Notes: generated by a model not told the origin, from the letters alone. A stretch of DNA of 64,000 bases from Blautia_A ammoniilytica (GCF_025566965.1 NZ_JAOQJL010000011.1:49569-113568); one strand, 5' to 3'. Positions 9,731 through 19,237 are shown, counted from the stretch's first letter. Program-made: numbers and translations.

Positions 9731-11233
9731 ATGAACTTTAAAATTTTAGTTGCAGATGACGAATATTATGCAAGAAAAGTACTTGTTATGATGCTTGAGA
9801 AATCCGGATTACCAATTTTGGTAGAAGGAGATTTTGAAGATGGAGAAGAAGTAATAGAATATCTTCAGAAAAATGAAGCAGACATTATCATTACGGATAT
9901 TCGTATGCCCAATTTAGATGGTCTGGAACTGGCAAAATATGTACAGGAACATTTGCCAAAATGTGCAGTAGTGGTAGAAACGGGATATGAAGATTTTCAA
10001 TATGCCAAAAAGGCATTGCGATATCATGTAAAGGACTATTTGACAAAACCAATTAATGAATCAGAATTACTTGAATGTATTAAGGATATTCTTATTGAAA
10101 AAGCGAAGTTCGATAATCTGGAGAATATTAATAAATTAAAAGGTGTTGTTGAGAACCTGGATTTTGCACAGCTGATACATAATAAAAAGCTATTTGACCA
10201 CATGATGCCTGCTGATCTTTGGAATGCTCATTCCTGGTTTTATATGGTGAAGGGAGAAGTTTCAAATTCAGGTTATCAAAAAATTGAAAACTATTTACAG
10301 GGCAAAAAAAATGCCTCTAATATACAAAGCTGGTATTTTAAAAATAAAGGAGAATGTATATTACTCTTTTTTTGCAAAGAGAAAATGGATTTCAAAGCAT
10401 GTATTGGTGAGGCTGATTTTCTGCAGCTAAGAAATAGCATAGGTCATAATTCCTGGTTTGGAATCAGTGGCATTCATAAAGAAAGAGCTGAAATTGAAAA
10501 AGCATACCGAGAATGTATTTACGCAATTAATAACCGTATTTTAATAAATGACAATCTGTTTTTCTGGAAGAAGGAACTGGAAATCACAAATCTGCTGGAA
10601 AAAGAAACATTGGAAATATTCAGCAGGTTCATAGAATTTGGACGCATTCATGAGGCAGAAAAAATCATAGACAAATTATTTGCCAGATGTATAAAAGAAC
10701 ATGCAAACATTTACAGCCTTTATAATGCGGTCATACAGCTTTTTTCTATCCTCCGGAACAACTATTATAATAGATGTCAGGTTCCGGCTGGAGAAGGGGG
10801 ATATTTCCTGTTTGACTTTAAGATTGATCTGTATCAATTCCATACAGCGGATGAGTTAAAAGAATATTTATTTATGATTTTGAAAGAAGTTGGGGAGAAA
10901 AATGAGGAAGATGAAAACGAACTTCTGATAGAAAACATTTTAGGTTATCTTGAAAATCATTATGCTGACGATATCACATTAAATGAGCTTGCAGAACATA
11001 AATATTTTGTAAGCGTGGGACACCTGAGCAGAACATTTAAAAATAAAACAGGACAAACATTTTCCAAGTATCTGACGGAGCTGCGCCTGAAAAAGGCAAA
11101 GGAATTTTTAATAAATACAGACTTTGACATTACGGATATAGCCACTTTTACAGGATATAATGATGCTTCTTATTTCACTCAGATTTTCCGAAAATCCTGT
11201 GGTATGACACCTTCAGAATATCGTTCCATGTAA
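9731..11233 (+). CDS. YesN-type response regulator with AraC DNA-binding domain
   Basis: The protein is 500 residues. The receiver domain begins ILVADDEYYARKV, with the phospho-aspartate in ITDIRMPNLDGLE (near residue 54) and the conserved lysine in YLTKPINES. A long middle region of unknown function is followed by a C-terminal AraC/XylS double helix-turn-helix (LNELAEHKYFVSVGHLSRTF and the final DASYFTQIFRKSCGMTPSEYR). The start has AGAGGTG upstream, two bases after the kinase stop. Likely targets are the divergent esterase or distant sugar-uptake genes, since no importer is adjacent. Confidence 0.92.
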   Translation: MNFKILVADDEYYARKVLVMMLEKSGLPILVEGDFEDGEEVIEYLQKNEADIIITDIRMPNLDGLELAKYVQEHLPKCAVVVETGYEDFQYAKKALRYHVKDYLTKPINESELLECIKDILIEKAKFDNLENINKLKGVVENLDFAQLIHNKKLFDHMMPADLWNAHSWFYMVKGEVSNSGYQKIENYLQGKKNASNIQSWYFKNKGECILLFFCKEKMDFKACIGEADFLQLRNSIGHNSWFGISGIHKERAEIEKAYRECIYAINNRILINDNLFFWKKELEITNLLEKETLEIFSRFIEFGRIHEAEKIIDKLFARCIKEHANIYSLYNAVIQLFSILRNNYYNRCQVPAGEGGYFLFDFKIDLYQFHTADELKEYLFMILKEVGEKNEEDENELLIENILGYLENHYADDITLNELAEHKYFVSVGHLSRTFKNKTGQTFSKYLTELRLKKAKEFLINTDFDITDIATFTGYNDASYFTQIFRKSCGMTPSEYRSM

Positions 11234-11236
11234 AAT

Positions 11237-11279
11237 GCAGCCTCCCGCACCTGAAAACATAGTAGATGCAGGAGGCTGC
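11237..11279. terminator. Terminator between convergent operons
   Basis: Perfect GCAGCCTCC / GGAGGCTGC arms lie between the response regulator stop and the oligopeptide permease stop. On the minus strand ATTTTAC follows the stem. On the plus strand the following sequence is A-rich, so termination is best supported for the permease operon. Confidence 0.65.
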
Positions 11280-11292
11280 CACTAAAAAATTC

Positions 11293-12180
11293 TTAAAAAT
11301 TACTTTCTTTTCTGTTTGCCTGCTCTCTGCAGGCATTTCCTATATTAGTCAGACAGAGTACTGTAGCAATCAGGAAAAGCCCTGGGATCAGGATGATCCA
11401 CCAGGAGCCTGTCATCAATGCTTTATCTGACAGAGATAGCATACTGCCCCATGTGATAACTTCTATGGGAAGACCGATTCCCATAAAACTCAAGGTAGCC
11501 TCTGAGATCATTGCAGTTCTTACGTTCATAACAACCATAAACATGATTGATGAGAAAAAGTTGGGTACCAGGTGTTTCCACAAAACACGAAAGAACCCTG
11601 CTCCCATACATTTTGCAGCGATAATATATTCACTATTTCGTATCTGTCGTACTTCAGTACGTACCACTTTGGCAATACTGGTCCAGCTGGTCACGCCAAT
11701 CACAAATGACAGGCTGAGAACATTCGCATTTCCCATGATAGCTTGCAGTAGAATGATCAGAAGCAGAGTTGGAATACTTAGGAATATCTCTGTAAATCTC
11801 ATAATCAGTTCATCAAGCCATGCCGGTGCCACTCCACTGAATGCCCCAACCACAACTGCAATAAAAGTAGAAATTACAGTAGCTAAACCACCGATCAGAA
11901 TTGAGATTCTTCCCCCATACCAGATCATAGAAAAAATATCTCTTCCCATGGTATCTGTACCAAAAAGGAATTCCTTGTCAGGCGCCTTGTTATAATTCAG
12001 CAGATCCATATAGGTGGGATCCTTTGTCATGATCAGTTCTGCACCCAGACAGCCAAGTATGATAAGCACCAGGATTGCTATCGAAACCACTGGTTTGTTC
12101 TTATACCACTTTTTCTTTGCTTTCGGAATTATTGTTTCTGTCTTTTTGTTTCCTGCAAATTCAAATAAACTATTAGTCAT
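11293..12180 (-). CDS. Oligopeptide ABC importer permease (OppC/DppC type)
   Basis: This 295-residue inner-membrane permease has an N-terminal cytoplasmic tail, then the OppC N-terminal segment (LFGTDTMGRDIFSMIWYGGR) and the DppC core. The EAA-like loop is in AAKCMGAGFFRVLWKHLVPN, and there are about six helices. It is the last gene of the peptide-import operon, and its start overlaps the OppB-type stop by ATGA. It pairs with that permease to form the channel. Confidence 0.9.
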   Translation of the reverse strand: MTNSLFEFAGNKKTETIIPKAKKKWYKNKPVVSIAILVLIILGCLGAELIMTKDPTYMDLLNYNKAPDKEFLFGTDTMGRDIFSMIWYGGRISILIGGLATVISTFIAVVVGAFSGVAPAWLDELIMRFTEIFLSIPTLLLIILLQAIMGNANVLSLSFVIGVTSWTSIAKVVRTEVRQIRNSEYIIAAKCMGAGFFRVLWKHLVPNFFSSIMFMVVMNVRTAMISEATLSFMGIGLPIEVITWGSMLSLSDKALMTGSWWIILIPGLFLIATVLCLTNIGNACREQANRKESNF

Positions 12181-13184
12181 CCTTCCACTACCTCCGATTT
12201 CTCGGTTATTACTTCATCCTTCATACGAGGATCAATCTGTTCATTGATAGTCTGACTGACAATATTACAGAAAATAACCAGGATTCCTGACATCATACAC
12301 AGCAACATCAGCAGATTATAATCATGATATCTGGCACTCTCATAAGACAGAGCTCCGATTCCAGGATAGGAAAATACGCTTTCTACTACATAGGTTCCCC
12401 CCAGTACATGAGGGACTGCAATTGCCATAATGCTCAGATAAGCAGGCATTACGTTTCGGACACAATGCGTGAACATAAGCTTTTTCTTATTCAATCCTTT
12501 TGCTTTTGCCAGAAGAACGTAATCTGCACGAACCTCTTCAAGGATCTTATTTCGGATCATGTAAGCGTAATACCACAAATGCTCCAGAACCACGATGGTC
12601 AGCGGCATGATCAGATGCAGAATCCGGTCTCCAACATTTCCTGCATTTCCGGTGCTGTAAGCGCCACTACTTGGCAAAACCTTAAGATTTACGGAAAAGA
12701 TAAGGATCAGCACCAGAGCCATCCAGAACTCAGGAATACAACTTGATATGGTTCCCAGCTTGCACAGGATCCGGTCTGCCATCCGGTTTTCGTACCAGGC
12801 GCATAGGATTCCAAGAAGCAAAGCTCCTGCAAACATAATGATAAATCCGATTCCTCCAAGCAAAAGTGTATTGCCAATGCGGTTGCCAATTACTTCTAAT
12901 ACATCCTGTTTATATTTAAAGGAAATGCCAAACTCTCCATGAAAAGCATTTTTTACCCATTTCACGTATTGCACAGAAATGGGTTCATTCAAACCCAGTT
13001 TTCCCATTGCCCATTCACGTTCTTCCGGGCTCATCTTCTCTGTACGGTCTCCATAATAAGAGATCAGCGGATCTCCCGGTGCAAGACGTGCTACATAAAA
13101 TACTGCAACAGAAAGTATAAATACAGAAATCAGGAATATCAGGCTTTTTGTACCATAGTAGACTAACTTTTTTTGTCTCATCAT
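12177..13184 (-). CDS. Oligopeptide ABC importer permease (OppB/DppB type)
   Basis: This is a permease of about 335 residues with the family start (ILSVAVFYVARLAPGDPLISYYG), the SFKYKQDV segment and the EAA loop (LAKAKGLNKKKLMFTHCVRN). Six transmembrane helices are visible. I prefer the ATG at 13184 because AAAGGGG lies eight bases upstream and it overlaps the preceding ATPase stop as ATGA; a GTG nine bases earlier is possible. Confidence 0.9.
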   Translation of the reverse strand: MMRQKKLVYYGTKSLIFLISVFILSVAVFYVARLAPGDPLISYYGDRTEKMSPEEREWAMGKLGLNEPISVQYVKWVKNAFHGEFGISFKYKQDVLEVIGNRIGNTLLLGGIGFIIMFAGALLLGILCAWYENRMADRILCKLGTISSCIPEFWMALVLILIFSVNLKVLPSSGAYSTGNAGNVGDRILHLIMPLTIVVLEHLWYYAYMIRNKILEEVRADYVLLAKAKGLNKKKLMFTHCVRNVMPAYLSIMAIAVPHVLGGTYVVESVFSYPGIGALSYESARYHDYNLLMLLCMMSGILVIFCNIVSQTINEQIDPRMKDEVITEKSEVVEG

Positions 13185-14092
13185 ATACTGCACCCCTTTC
13201 TGTCAGCCTGGGTCATTGCAAAATGTCCTGGTGACACTTCTGTCCATACACTGTTTTCCATTCCCTCCCCATGATAATACTGGAGGACTCTTTTTCTTTC
13301 CCTGATCGGATCCGGAACAGGAATTGCAGATAACAATGTTTTCGTATAAGGGTGCACCGGATTGGAATACAATTCTTCTGCTGGAGCCAGTTCTACCAGT
13401 TTTCCATGATACATGACTCCCACCCGGTCACAAAGATATTCAACCATCGCCAGATCATGTGCAATAAATAAAAATGTAAATCCATGATCCTCCTGCAGAT
13501 GGCGAAACAGGTTCACGATCTGTGCCTGTATGGACACATCAAGAGAAGCAATCGGTTCATCTGCCACCAGAAATTCCGGTTCCATACACAAGGATCTGGC
13601 TATCGCCACTCGTTGTCTCTGGCCGCCTGACAATTCAGATGGATAACGATCCAGAAAGCTATTCTCCAGTCCTACATATTCCATCTGAAATGCAGCCTCT
13701 TTCACAAAGCTTCCTCTGGGCGGTGTGATATGCTGAATTCTCATAGGCTCAGTAATAATATCAGACACTTTCATTTTCTGATTCAGACTGGATGCTGAAT
13801 CCTGAAAGATCATCTGGCGTCTGGTCTGCAGCATTTTCTTATGCTTTTTAAATTCCTTTTTATCACAGATATTTACGTCTTTGTACCAGATTTCTCCCTT
13901 CGTGGGCTGATATATATTCATCAAACATCTGGCTACTGTAGATTTCCCGGAACCAGACTCTCCTACCAGACCAAAGATTTCACCTTTATGGATTTGAAAT
14001 GAAACATCGTCCACAGCCTTTACTTTGATTTTTCTTGTCAGGTGAAACTGCTGGGTCAGATGCTTCACATCTAATAAAACTTCTTTACTCAC
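13181..14092 (-). CDS. Oligopeptide ABC importer ATPase (OppF/DppF type)
   Basis: This cytoplasmic ATPase is about 303 residues. It has Walker A GLVGESGSGKST, signature LSGGQRQRVAIAR and Walker B FLVADEPIASLDVS. The C-terminal NPVHPYTKTLLSAIPVPDP is the OppD/F-specific region. The start is a GTG (VSKEVLLDVKH) with GAGGG upstream, overlapping the end of the paired ATPase by eight bases. Confidence 0.9.
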   Translation of the reverse strand: MSKEVLLDVKHLTQQFHLTRKIKVKAVDDVSFQIHKGEIFGLVGESGSGKSTVARCLMNIYQPTKGEIWYKDVNICDKKEFKKHKKMLQTRRQMIFQDSASSLNQKMKVSDIITEPMRIQHITPPRGSFVKEAAFQMEYVGLENSFLDRYPSELSGGQRQRVAIARSLCMEPEFLVADEPIASLDVSIQAQIVNLFRHLQEDHGFTFLFIAHDLAMVEYLCDRVGVMYHGKLVELAPAEELYSNPVHPYTKTLLSAIPVPDPIRERKRVLQYYHGEGMENSVWTEVSPGHFAMTQADRKGCSI

Positions 14093-15098
14093 TGAACTGC
14101 CCTCCCATAGGTGATTTGATCTGTGGTGCCCGTGGGTCCAACAGCCAGGTTGCCGCATAATGCGTATCTGTTATCTTAAACATAGGCGGCATTTCTTCAT
14201 AATCAATATTCAGGGCATACTCATTTCGACATGCAAAAGCATCACCTTTAGGCGGATGGATCAATGTAGGCGGCATACCGGGAATTGTGTACAGACTTTC
14301 TTTTCCATTTGCAAATGCAGGAAGTGACTTCATCAATCCCCATGTGTATGGGTGTCTGGGATCGTAATACACTTCCTCTGCTGTACCGATCTCTACGATT
14401 TTACCTGCGTACATTACTGCTACCCTGTCTGCTACCCTGGCAACAACTCCCAAATCATGAGAAACCAGTATCATCGCTGTTCCAAGCTTTTTCTGTATTT
14501 CACGCAGAAGATCCAGGATTTGTGCCTGTATGGTCACATCCAATGCTGTGGTCGGTTCATCTGCAAATAAAATATCCGGATCTGCTGCCAGTGCAATCGC
14601 CATAACACATCTCTGGCGCATTCCACCAGAAAACTGCCAGGGATACTGATGGTAGCGTTCCTTTGGATGAGAAATACCTACCAGCTCCATAAGTCTCAGA
14701 ACCTTCTGATCTACCTGCGCTTTTGTATATTTTCTATTGTGGATCAGCACTGCTTCTGCGATCTGTTTTCCAATTTTGATCGTTGGATTTAAGGATGTCA
14801 TAGGATCCTGAAAAATCATGGAAAAAACCTTTCCACGAAGCTTCTGCATCTCCTTCTCCCGATAACAAGTGATATCCTGTCCATTCACATGGATACTTCC
14901 CTCTTTGATCTTTGCACTTGGTGGCAAAAGCTTCATGATACTTTTGCAAAGCACACTCTTTCCACATCCGGATTCGCCAACTATAGCCAGCACTTCTCCC
15001 TTTTTTAACGAAAAAGACACGTCCCTCACTGCCTGTACTTCTCCTAAGGAACCTTCTATGCTGACTGAAAGATTTTTAACCTCTAATAAATGTTCCAT
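14085..15098 (-). CDS. Oligopeptide ABC importer ATPase (OppD/DppD type)
   Basis: The 337-residue ATPase has Walker A AIVGESGCGKSV, signature FSGGMRQRCVMAIAL and Walker B ILFADEPTTALDVT. The C-terminal segment DPRHPYTWGLMKSLPAF and a late cysteine-containing stretch (PKGDAFACRNEYA) match the OppD class, although the usual multi-cysteine cluster is reduced. It has AAGGATT upstream. It follows the binding-protein gene after a strong hairpin. Confidence 0.9.
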   Translation of the reverse strand: MEHLLEVKNLSVSIEGSLGEVQAVRDVSFSLKKGEVLAIVGESGCGKSVLCKSIMKLLPPSAKIKEGSIHVNGQDITCYREKEMQKLRGKVFSMIFQDPMTSLNPTIKIGKQIAEAVLIHNRKYTKAQVDQKVLRLMELVGISHPKERYHQYPWQFSGGMRQRCVMAIALAADPDILFADEPTTALDVTIQAQILDLLREIQKKLGTAMILVSHDLGVVARVADRVAVMYAGKIVEIGTAEEVYYDPRHPYTWGLMKSLPAFANGKESLYTIPGMPPTLIHPPKGDAFACRNEYALNIDYEEMPPMFKITDTHYAATWLLDPRAPQIKSPMGGQFSE

Positions 15099-15122
15099 TT
15101 TTAATCCTTTTTCCGCTAGTGT

Positions 15123-15148
15123 AAAAAGGGGGCACTCCTGGCGCCCCC
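15123..15148 (-). terminator. Intra-operon terminator between binding protein and transporter genes
   Basis: On the minus strand GGGGGC-(9 bases)-GCCCCC is followed directly by TTTTTAC, a textbook intrinsic terminator. It lies between the peptide-binding protein stop and the first ATPase start, so partial read-through would give more binding protein than transporter. Confidence 0.75.
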
Positions 15149-15171
15149 ATCACAACCCTTATCTCGTTTTA

Positions 15172-16713
15172 TTATTCAATCGTCCAGTCTGCAACATTCC
15201 AGAAAATACCAACTCCGTGATGTCCCATAACTGTATCAGGATCAATTCCCTTAATATTGCTGTCAGCAACATAGTTAGCATCGATATAGCAGATCATTGC
15301 ATAAGCCGGATCCTCTGCAAGAGCTTTCTGGAAATTAGCATATGCCTCGGCACGAACCTGGGGATCTGCGGTCTGTCTTGCTTCGGTCAGATATTTGTCA
15401 ACTTCCTCATTGGAATAGCTGGAGTAGTTTGCTCCCTTATCTGTTCCGAATACTTTGTAGGTATGGTCGTCAGCATCAAATGGGCTTCCCCATCCGATCA
15501 GGAATGCCATCTGTCCAGCCCAGTCTATCTGTGCAGGAATCTCAACGGATACATCCATGCCAATTTCTTTCAGTTCCTGTGCTGCGATCTGTGCCATATC
15601 AATACGTACCTGATCACCGGAACTTACGCTGATAACAAATCCCACTTTTTCGCCATCACGATAATAGAATCCGTCATCACCCATCTCACATCCAGCAGCT
15701 TCAAGGATTTCTTTTGCTTTTTCCGGATTGTAATCATAATGCTCAACATCTTCATAGTTGTAAATATTTCTCTGAAGCGGTCCATAAGCCGGCATTCCCT
15801 GTCCAAGGATCACTGCATCAATAATTGCCTGACGATCAAGTCCGTAGCATACTGCCGGGATCAGATCACGGTTTTTCTGCCAGTATTCGTTGCCAAAGTT
15901 AAACATGATTCCACGATAGTCAGCAGTCTTCATATCATAGCATGTATATGCATCATCATCAGCAAAAGAAGCTGCATCCTTCGGCGTGAGAAGAGCCAGA
16001 TCCAATTCTCCTGATTTTAACTGAAGTGCTTTCGCATTGTCATCGGGTACGATCTTGAATACAACTTTATCAATGGATGGCTCGCCTTTGAAATAATCTT
16101 CATTCTTAACCAGAGTAATAGCCTGTCCTTCATCCCAAGATTCGATTTTGTATGGGCCTGTTCCTACCGGGTTACGGAAGAAATCAGATGTCTGCATATC
16201 TTCTCCCTCAAGCAGATGCTTAGGAAGAACTGCCATTGTCATATAATCAAGGAATGCAACATTTTTGTCTTTAAGCTTAAATGAAACAGTATGATCATCG
16301 ATCACATTAATCTCTTCTACATCCTCGTAGTTAGGTGCATTCTCAGAACCGTTTTCCGGATCCATAATAGCTTCGATTGTAAACTTAACATCATCTGCAG
16401 TAACAGGTTCACCATCCTGCCATTTGGCATCCTCTACCATATGAAATGTGTAGGTATTGTTTGCATCATCGAACTCCCAGCTCTTAGCCAGTCCTGGAAC
16501 TACCTGATTCTCTCCGTCATGTGCAGTTAATCCGCTGAAGATCAGAATATTGATCTCGCCATGCTCATCCATAGCCGGGTTGATCCTGGTATAATCTCCA
16601 CTTCCATATACCAGAGTTGTTTCTTCTTCTGCAAATGCAGGAATTGTTGTGCCTGCACTGGCCATAAATACAGTCAGAAGCATTCCTACCATTGTTAAAA
16701 GTCCCTTTTTCAT
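15172..16713 (-). CDS. Oligopeptide-binding protein (OppA/DppA, family 5)
   Basis: This extracytoplasmic substrate-binding protein of 513 residues belongs to the peptide/nickel family. The signal sequence ends near PAFAEEE and has no lipobox cysteine, unusual for a Gram-positive binding protein. The family pattern is visible in the GLAKSWEFDDANNTYTFHM stretch, in DGEPVTADDVKFTIEAI and in NPVGTGPYKIESW. GAGGGATC precedes the ATG. It is the first gene of the five-gene import operon and should set its specificity, which cannot be read here. Confidence 0.9.
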   Translation of the reverse strand: MKKGLLTMVGMLLTVFMASAGTTIPAFAEEETTLVYGSGDYTRINPAMDEHGEINILIFSGLTAHDGENQVVPGLAKSWEFDDANNTYTFHMVEDAKWQDGEPVTADDVKFTIEAIMDPENGSENAPNYEDVEEINVIDDHTVSFKLKDKNVAFLDYMTMAVLPKHLLEGEDMQTSDFFRNPVGTGPYKIESWDEGQAITLVKNEDYFKGEPSIDKVVFKIVPDDNAKALQLKSGELDLALLTPKDAASFADDDAYTCYDMKTADYRGIMFNFGNEYWQKNRDLIPAVCYGLDRQAIIDAVILGQGMPAYGPLQRNIYNYEDVEHYDYNPEKAKEILEAAGCEMGDDGFYYRDGEKVGFVISVSSGDQVRIDMAQIAAQELKEIGMDVSVEIPAQIDWAGQMAFLIGWGSPFDADDHTYKVFGTDKGANYSSYSNEEVDKYLTEARQTADPQVRAEAYANFQKALAEDPAYAMICYIDANYVADSNIKGIDPDTVMGHHGVGIFWNVADWTIE

Positions 16714-16735
16714 TCTTTGATCCCTCGCTTTTTTA

Positions 16736-16766
16736 ATTTTGGTAACTTTCTCAATGATACCAAAAT
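16736..16766. promoter_or_regulatory. Inverted repeat (putative operator) in the leader of the peptide-import operon
   Basis: ATTTTGGTA (16736-16744) and TACCAAAAT (16758-16766) are perfect nine-base inverted repeats with a 13-base spacer, about 25-50 bases upstream of the binding-protein start codon. This spacing suits a dimeric repressor; no cognate regulator gene is adjacent. Confidence 0.45.
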
Positions 16767-16856
16767 CAGCGATTCTTCATAAGCCCTGTAGGGGGATATT
16801 CGGCCATTCTTATTTGCAACAGATGTATTCAATATTTGCATACGTTATTCAAACGA

Positions 16857-16893
16857 GGCTATATCAGCTGGGGGATTGACTCCCAGCTGACAT
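16857..16893. repeat. Dispersed repeat, short copy B
   Basis: The sequence GAGGC then TATATCAGCTGGGGG, a short spacer and CTCCCAGCTGA keeps only the outer arms of hairpin 2 of the dispersed element. Hairpin 1 and the conserved inner core are missing. It lies directly after the NUDIX stop codon and may act as its terminator. Confidence 0.7.
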
Positions 16894-16897
16894 GTGT

Positions 16898-17446
16898 TTA
16901 TGCTGTAAGATATCTTTTGATAAGCTCTAGTCCCTCTATTGGAACACAAAATTTCTGATTCTTCTTTTTACATTCTGACAGAGTATTTTCCAGGTCAAAC
17001 CACTGCACTTCCTCAACCTCTTCTTTTTGAAGCTTTAAGCTTTCTATTTCCACAGGCCTCCTGTAAGCATATACAAATGCAATCTCGTTATCCCAAAAAA
17101 GCTTTCCATAAAACTCCTTTTTATACCGGATAGGAAATGTTCCTGCAAATTCCAGATCCCTGGCTTGTGCTTTAATCCCCAGTTCTTCAAAAAGTTCCCT
17201 TAATGCAGATTCTAATGGTTCGTCTCCTGCCTGCACATGCCCTGCCGAAGAGGTATCAAACCTGCCGGGAAAAGAATCTTTCTCTGTGGAACGCTTTTGC
17301 AGCAAAACCTGAATCCTGCCTTCCATTTCCCTTATGATCCAGATATGGGCAGTTCTGTGTCTTATCCCCTGAGCATGTGCAATACTCCGCTCTACAGTCT
17401 GCCCGGTTGGCTCTCCTGCCTCATTAATAATATCAAAAAATTCCAT
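16898..17446 (-). CDS. NUDIX hydrolase (isopentenyl-diphosphate-isomerase-like subfamily)
   Basis: The protein is 182 residues. The Nudix box is present as GHVQAGDEPLESALRELFEE plus LGI, with aspartate in place of the first glutamate of the usual pattern. The start (FFDIINEAGEPTGQTVERS) and the RTAHIWII and LLQKRS segments are typical of IDI-like NUDIX proteins in Firmicutes. It probably hydrolyses a nucleoside diphosphate derivative; the substrate is unknown. It stands alone between the peptide operon and a divergent secreted-protein gene. Confidence 0.85.
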   Translation of the reverse strand: MEFFDIINEAGEPTGQTVERSIAHAQGIRHRTAHIWIIREMEGRIQVLLQKRSTEKDSFPGRFDTSSAGHVQAGDEPLESALRELFEELGIKAQARDLEFAGTFPIRYKKEFYGKLFWDNEIAFVYAYRRPVEIESLKLQKEEVEEVQWFDLENTLSECKKKNQKFCVPIEGLELIKRYLTA

Positions 17447-17671
17447 GGCTTCTTTCCGTCCTTTATCTCAATTTTCTTGAACCAGCACTACCCTTTCGGG
17501 AATCAATTATATGCCTTTCCACATTTTCGTGCAAATCTTAATACACACTTTTTTTTCATTTTTCCCACATAAGGAACACATTTTTTCCATATTTTAAACA
17601 CAGTCTTCATATATATTGTTTTACATAAACAACAAGACAACAAACATTCATACAGAAAGGACAATATAAAA

Positions 17672-19237
17672 ATGAAGAAAAAATATTTAGCAGTTTTGAT
17701 GGGAATCATGGTAACATCTACAGCCGTTCCAGCAACCACGTTTGCAGAAGACGTCTCTACCACTACAGAAGCAGATACAGCACAGGAGCAGAAAGTCACA
17801 AATGAAGCACCAGATGGTCAGGCTCCTGAAAAACCGGAAGGTGAAGCTCCGGACGGACAGGCTCCTGAAAAACCAGAAGGTGAGGCTCCGGACGGACAAG
17901 GCGGTCCTGATGGCGGTCAGTCTGAAGGCGTGGATAGCTACACCACTGTCAATGAATATACAGAAGATACCTCTATTGAAAATACAACCCTTGAATCCAC
18001 AGGAACCGATGAAAATGCAGCTTTGATCTCTTCCGGTGCCAATGTGACTTTTGACAACGTAACCATATCCCGGGAGTCCCAGGAAAGTACCGGTGGCAAT
18101 GATGCCAGCTTTTATGGGGTAGGTGCAGCCGTTCTGGCAACAGACGGAACAGCTTACGTAAAAGGTGGAAGTATTACAACGAACGCAAATGGTGGAGCTG
18201 GTCTATTCGCATATGGTAATGGTACGATCTATGCGGCAGATACAGACATTAAAACAGAGCAGGGCACCTCCGGCGGTGTACATACCGCTGGTGGAGGCAC
18301 CCTTTATGGTTGGGGTCTGAATGTTGAAACCAATGGTGAATCTTCCGCAGCCATCCGAAGCGACAGAGGCGGCGGCACAATGGTTCTGGATGGAGGAAGC
18401 TATACTTCCAACGGGATCGGCTCTCCTGCCATCTACAGTACAGCAGATATTGCAGTAAATAATGCGACTCTCACAGCCAACGGATCGGAAGCTGTATGTA
18501 TCGAAGGTCTTAACTCAATCCACTTGTATGACTGCGATCTTACCGGAAATATGAGTGATCAGGATCAAAATGACAACACCTGGACTGTCATCTTATATCA
18601 AAGCATGTCTGGTGACGCAGAAGTAGGTAACAGCACCTTCCAGATGGATGGTGGTTCCCTTACTTCCCAAAACGGTGGTGTATTCTACACCACCAACACG
18701 GAAAGCACCATCACTTTAAATGATGTAGATATTAATTATAATGATGACAATGAGTTTTTCCTGCAGTGTACAGGCAATACCAATCAGCGTGGCTGGGGAC
18801 AGGCAGGTGCCAATGGCGCAGACTGTGCCTTTACCGCAATCAGTCAGGACATGCAGGGAGATGTGATATGGGATTCTATCAGTGACCTTGATTTCTATAT
18901 TACAGACAGCAGTAATCTGACAGGTGCAATCCTTGATGATGAAACATATGCCGGTGACGGTGGTTCCGGTTATTGCAACGTAACTGTCAGCAAAGACTCA
19001 ACCTGGACGGTTACCGGAGACAGCACCGTTACTTCCCTCTCCAATGAAGGAACCATCGTAGATGACCAGGGCAAAGCTGTGACTATCCAGGGAACTGACG
19101 GCACTGTTTATGTAGAAGGTGACAGCCAATACACCATCACAACCGATTCTTACAGTGATTCTGCAGATCAATCCGGTGCAACAGCTCTTCAAAACTGGAG
19201 CGGATATCAGACAGAAAAACCTTCTACTCTTTCTTAA
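17672..19237 (+). CDS. Secreted acidic repeat protein, probable right-handed beta-helix
   Basis: This 521-residue protein has a signal peptide ending near TTFAED. Then comes a short proline/glutamate repeat, with units close to EAPDGQAPEKPEG occurring two to three times between residues about 48 and 76, and a glycine-rich linker. The remaining ~420 residues are a run of short threonine/asparagine/glycine-rich turns (VTFDNVTISR, YVKGGSITTN, MVLDGGSYTSNG, ITLNDVDINYN) typical of parallel beta-helix adhesins or polysaccharide-binding proteins. There is no LPXTG anchor, so it is either secreted or held by non-covalent binding. AGAAAGGAC precedes the ATG. Its 3' end overlaps the convergent ABC permease gene by 14 bases. 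Confidence 0.75.
   Translation: MKKKYLAVLMGIMVTSTAVPATTFAEDVSTTTEADTAQEQKVTNEAPDGQAPEKPEGEAPDGQAPEKPEGEAPDGQGGPDGGQSEGVDSYTTVNEYTEDTSIENTTLESTGTDENAALISSGANVTFDNVTISRESQESTGGNDASFYGVGAAVLATDGTAYVKGGSITTNANGGAGLFAYGNGTIYAADTDIKTEQGTSGGVHTAGGGTLYGWGLNVETNGESSAAIRSDRGGGTMVLDGGSYTSNGIGSPAIYSTADIAVNNATLTANGSEAVCIEGLNSIHLYDCDLTGNMSDQDQNDNTWTVILYQSMSGDAEVGNSTFQMDGGSLTSQNGGVFYTTNTESTITLNDVDINYNDDNEFFLQCTGNTNQRGWGQAGANGADCAFTAISQDMQGDVIWDSISDLDFYITDSSNLTGAILDDETYAGDGGSGYCNVTVSKDSTWTVTGDSTVTSLSNEGTIVDDQGKAVTIQGTDGTVYVEGDSQYTITTDSYSDSADQSGATALQNWSGYQTEKPSTLS

Noticed and set aside
14869..16014. Plus-strand open frame of about 380 codons across the peptide-binding protein gene
   Set aside because: It spans two minus-strand genes and the terminator between them and has no plausible start or domain.
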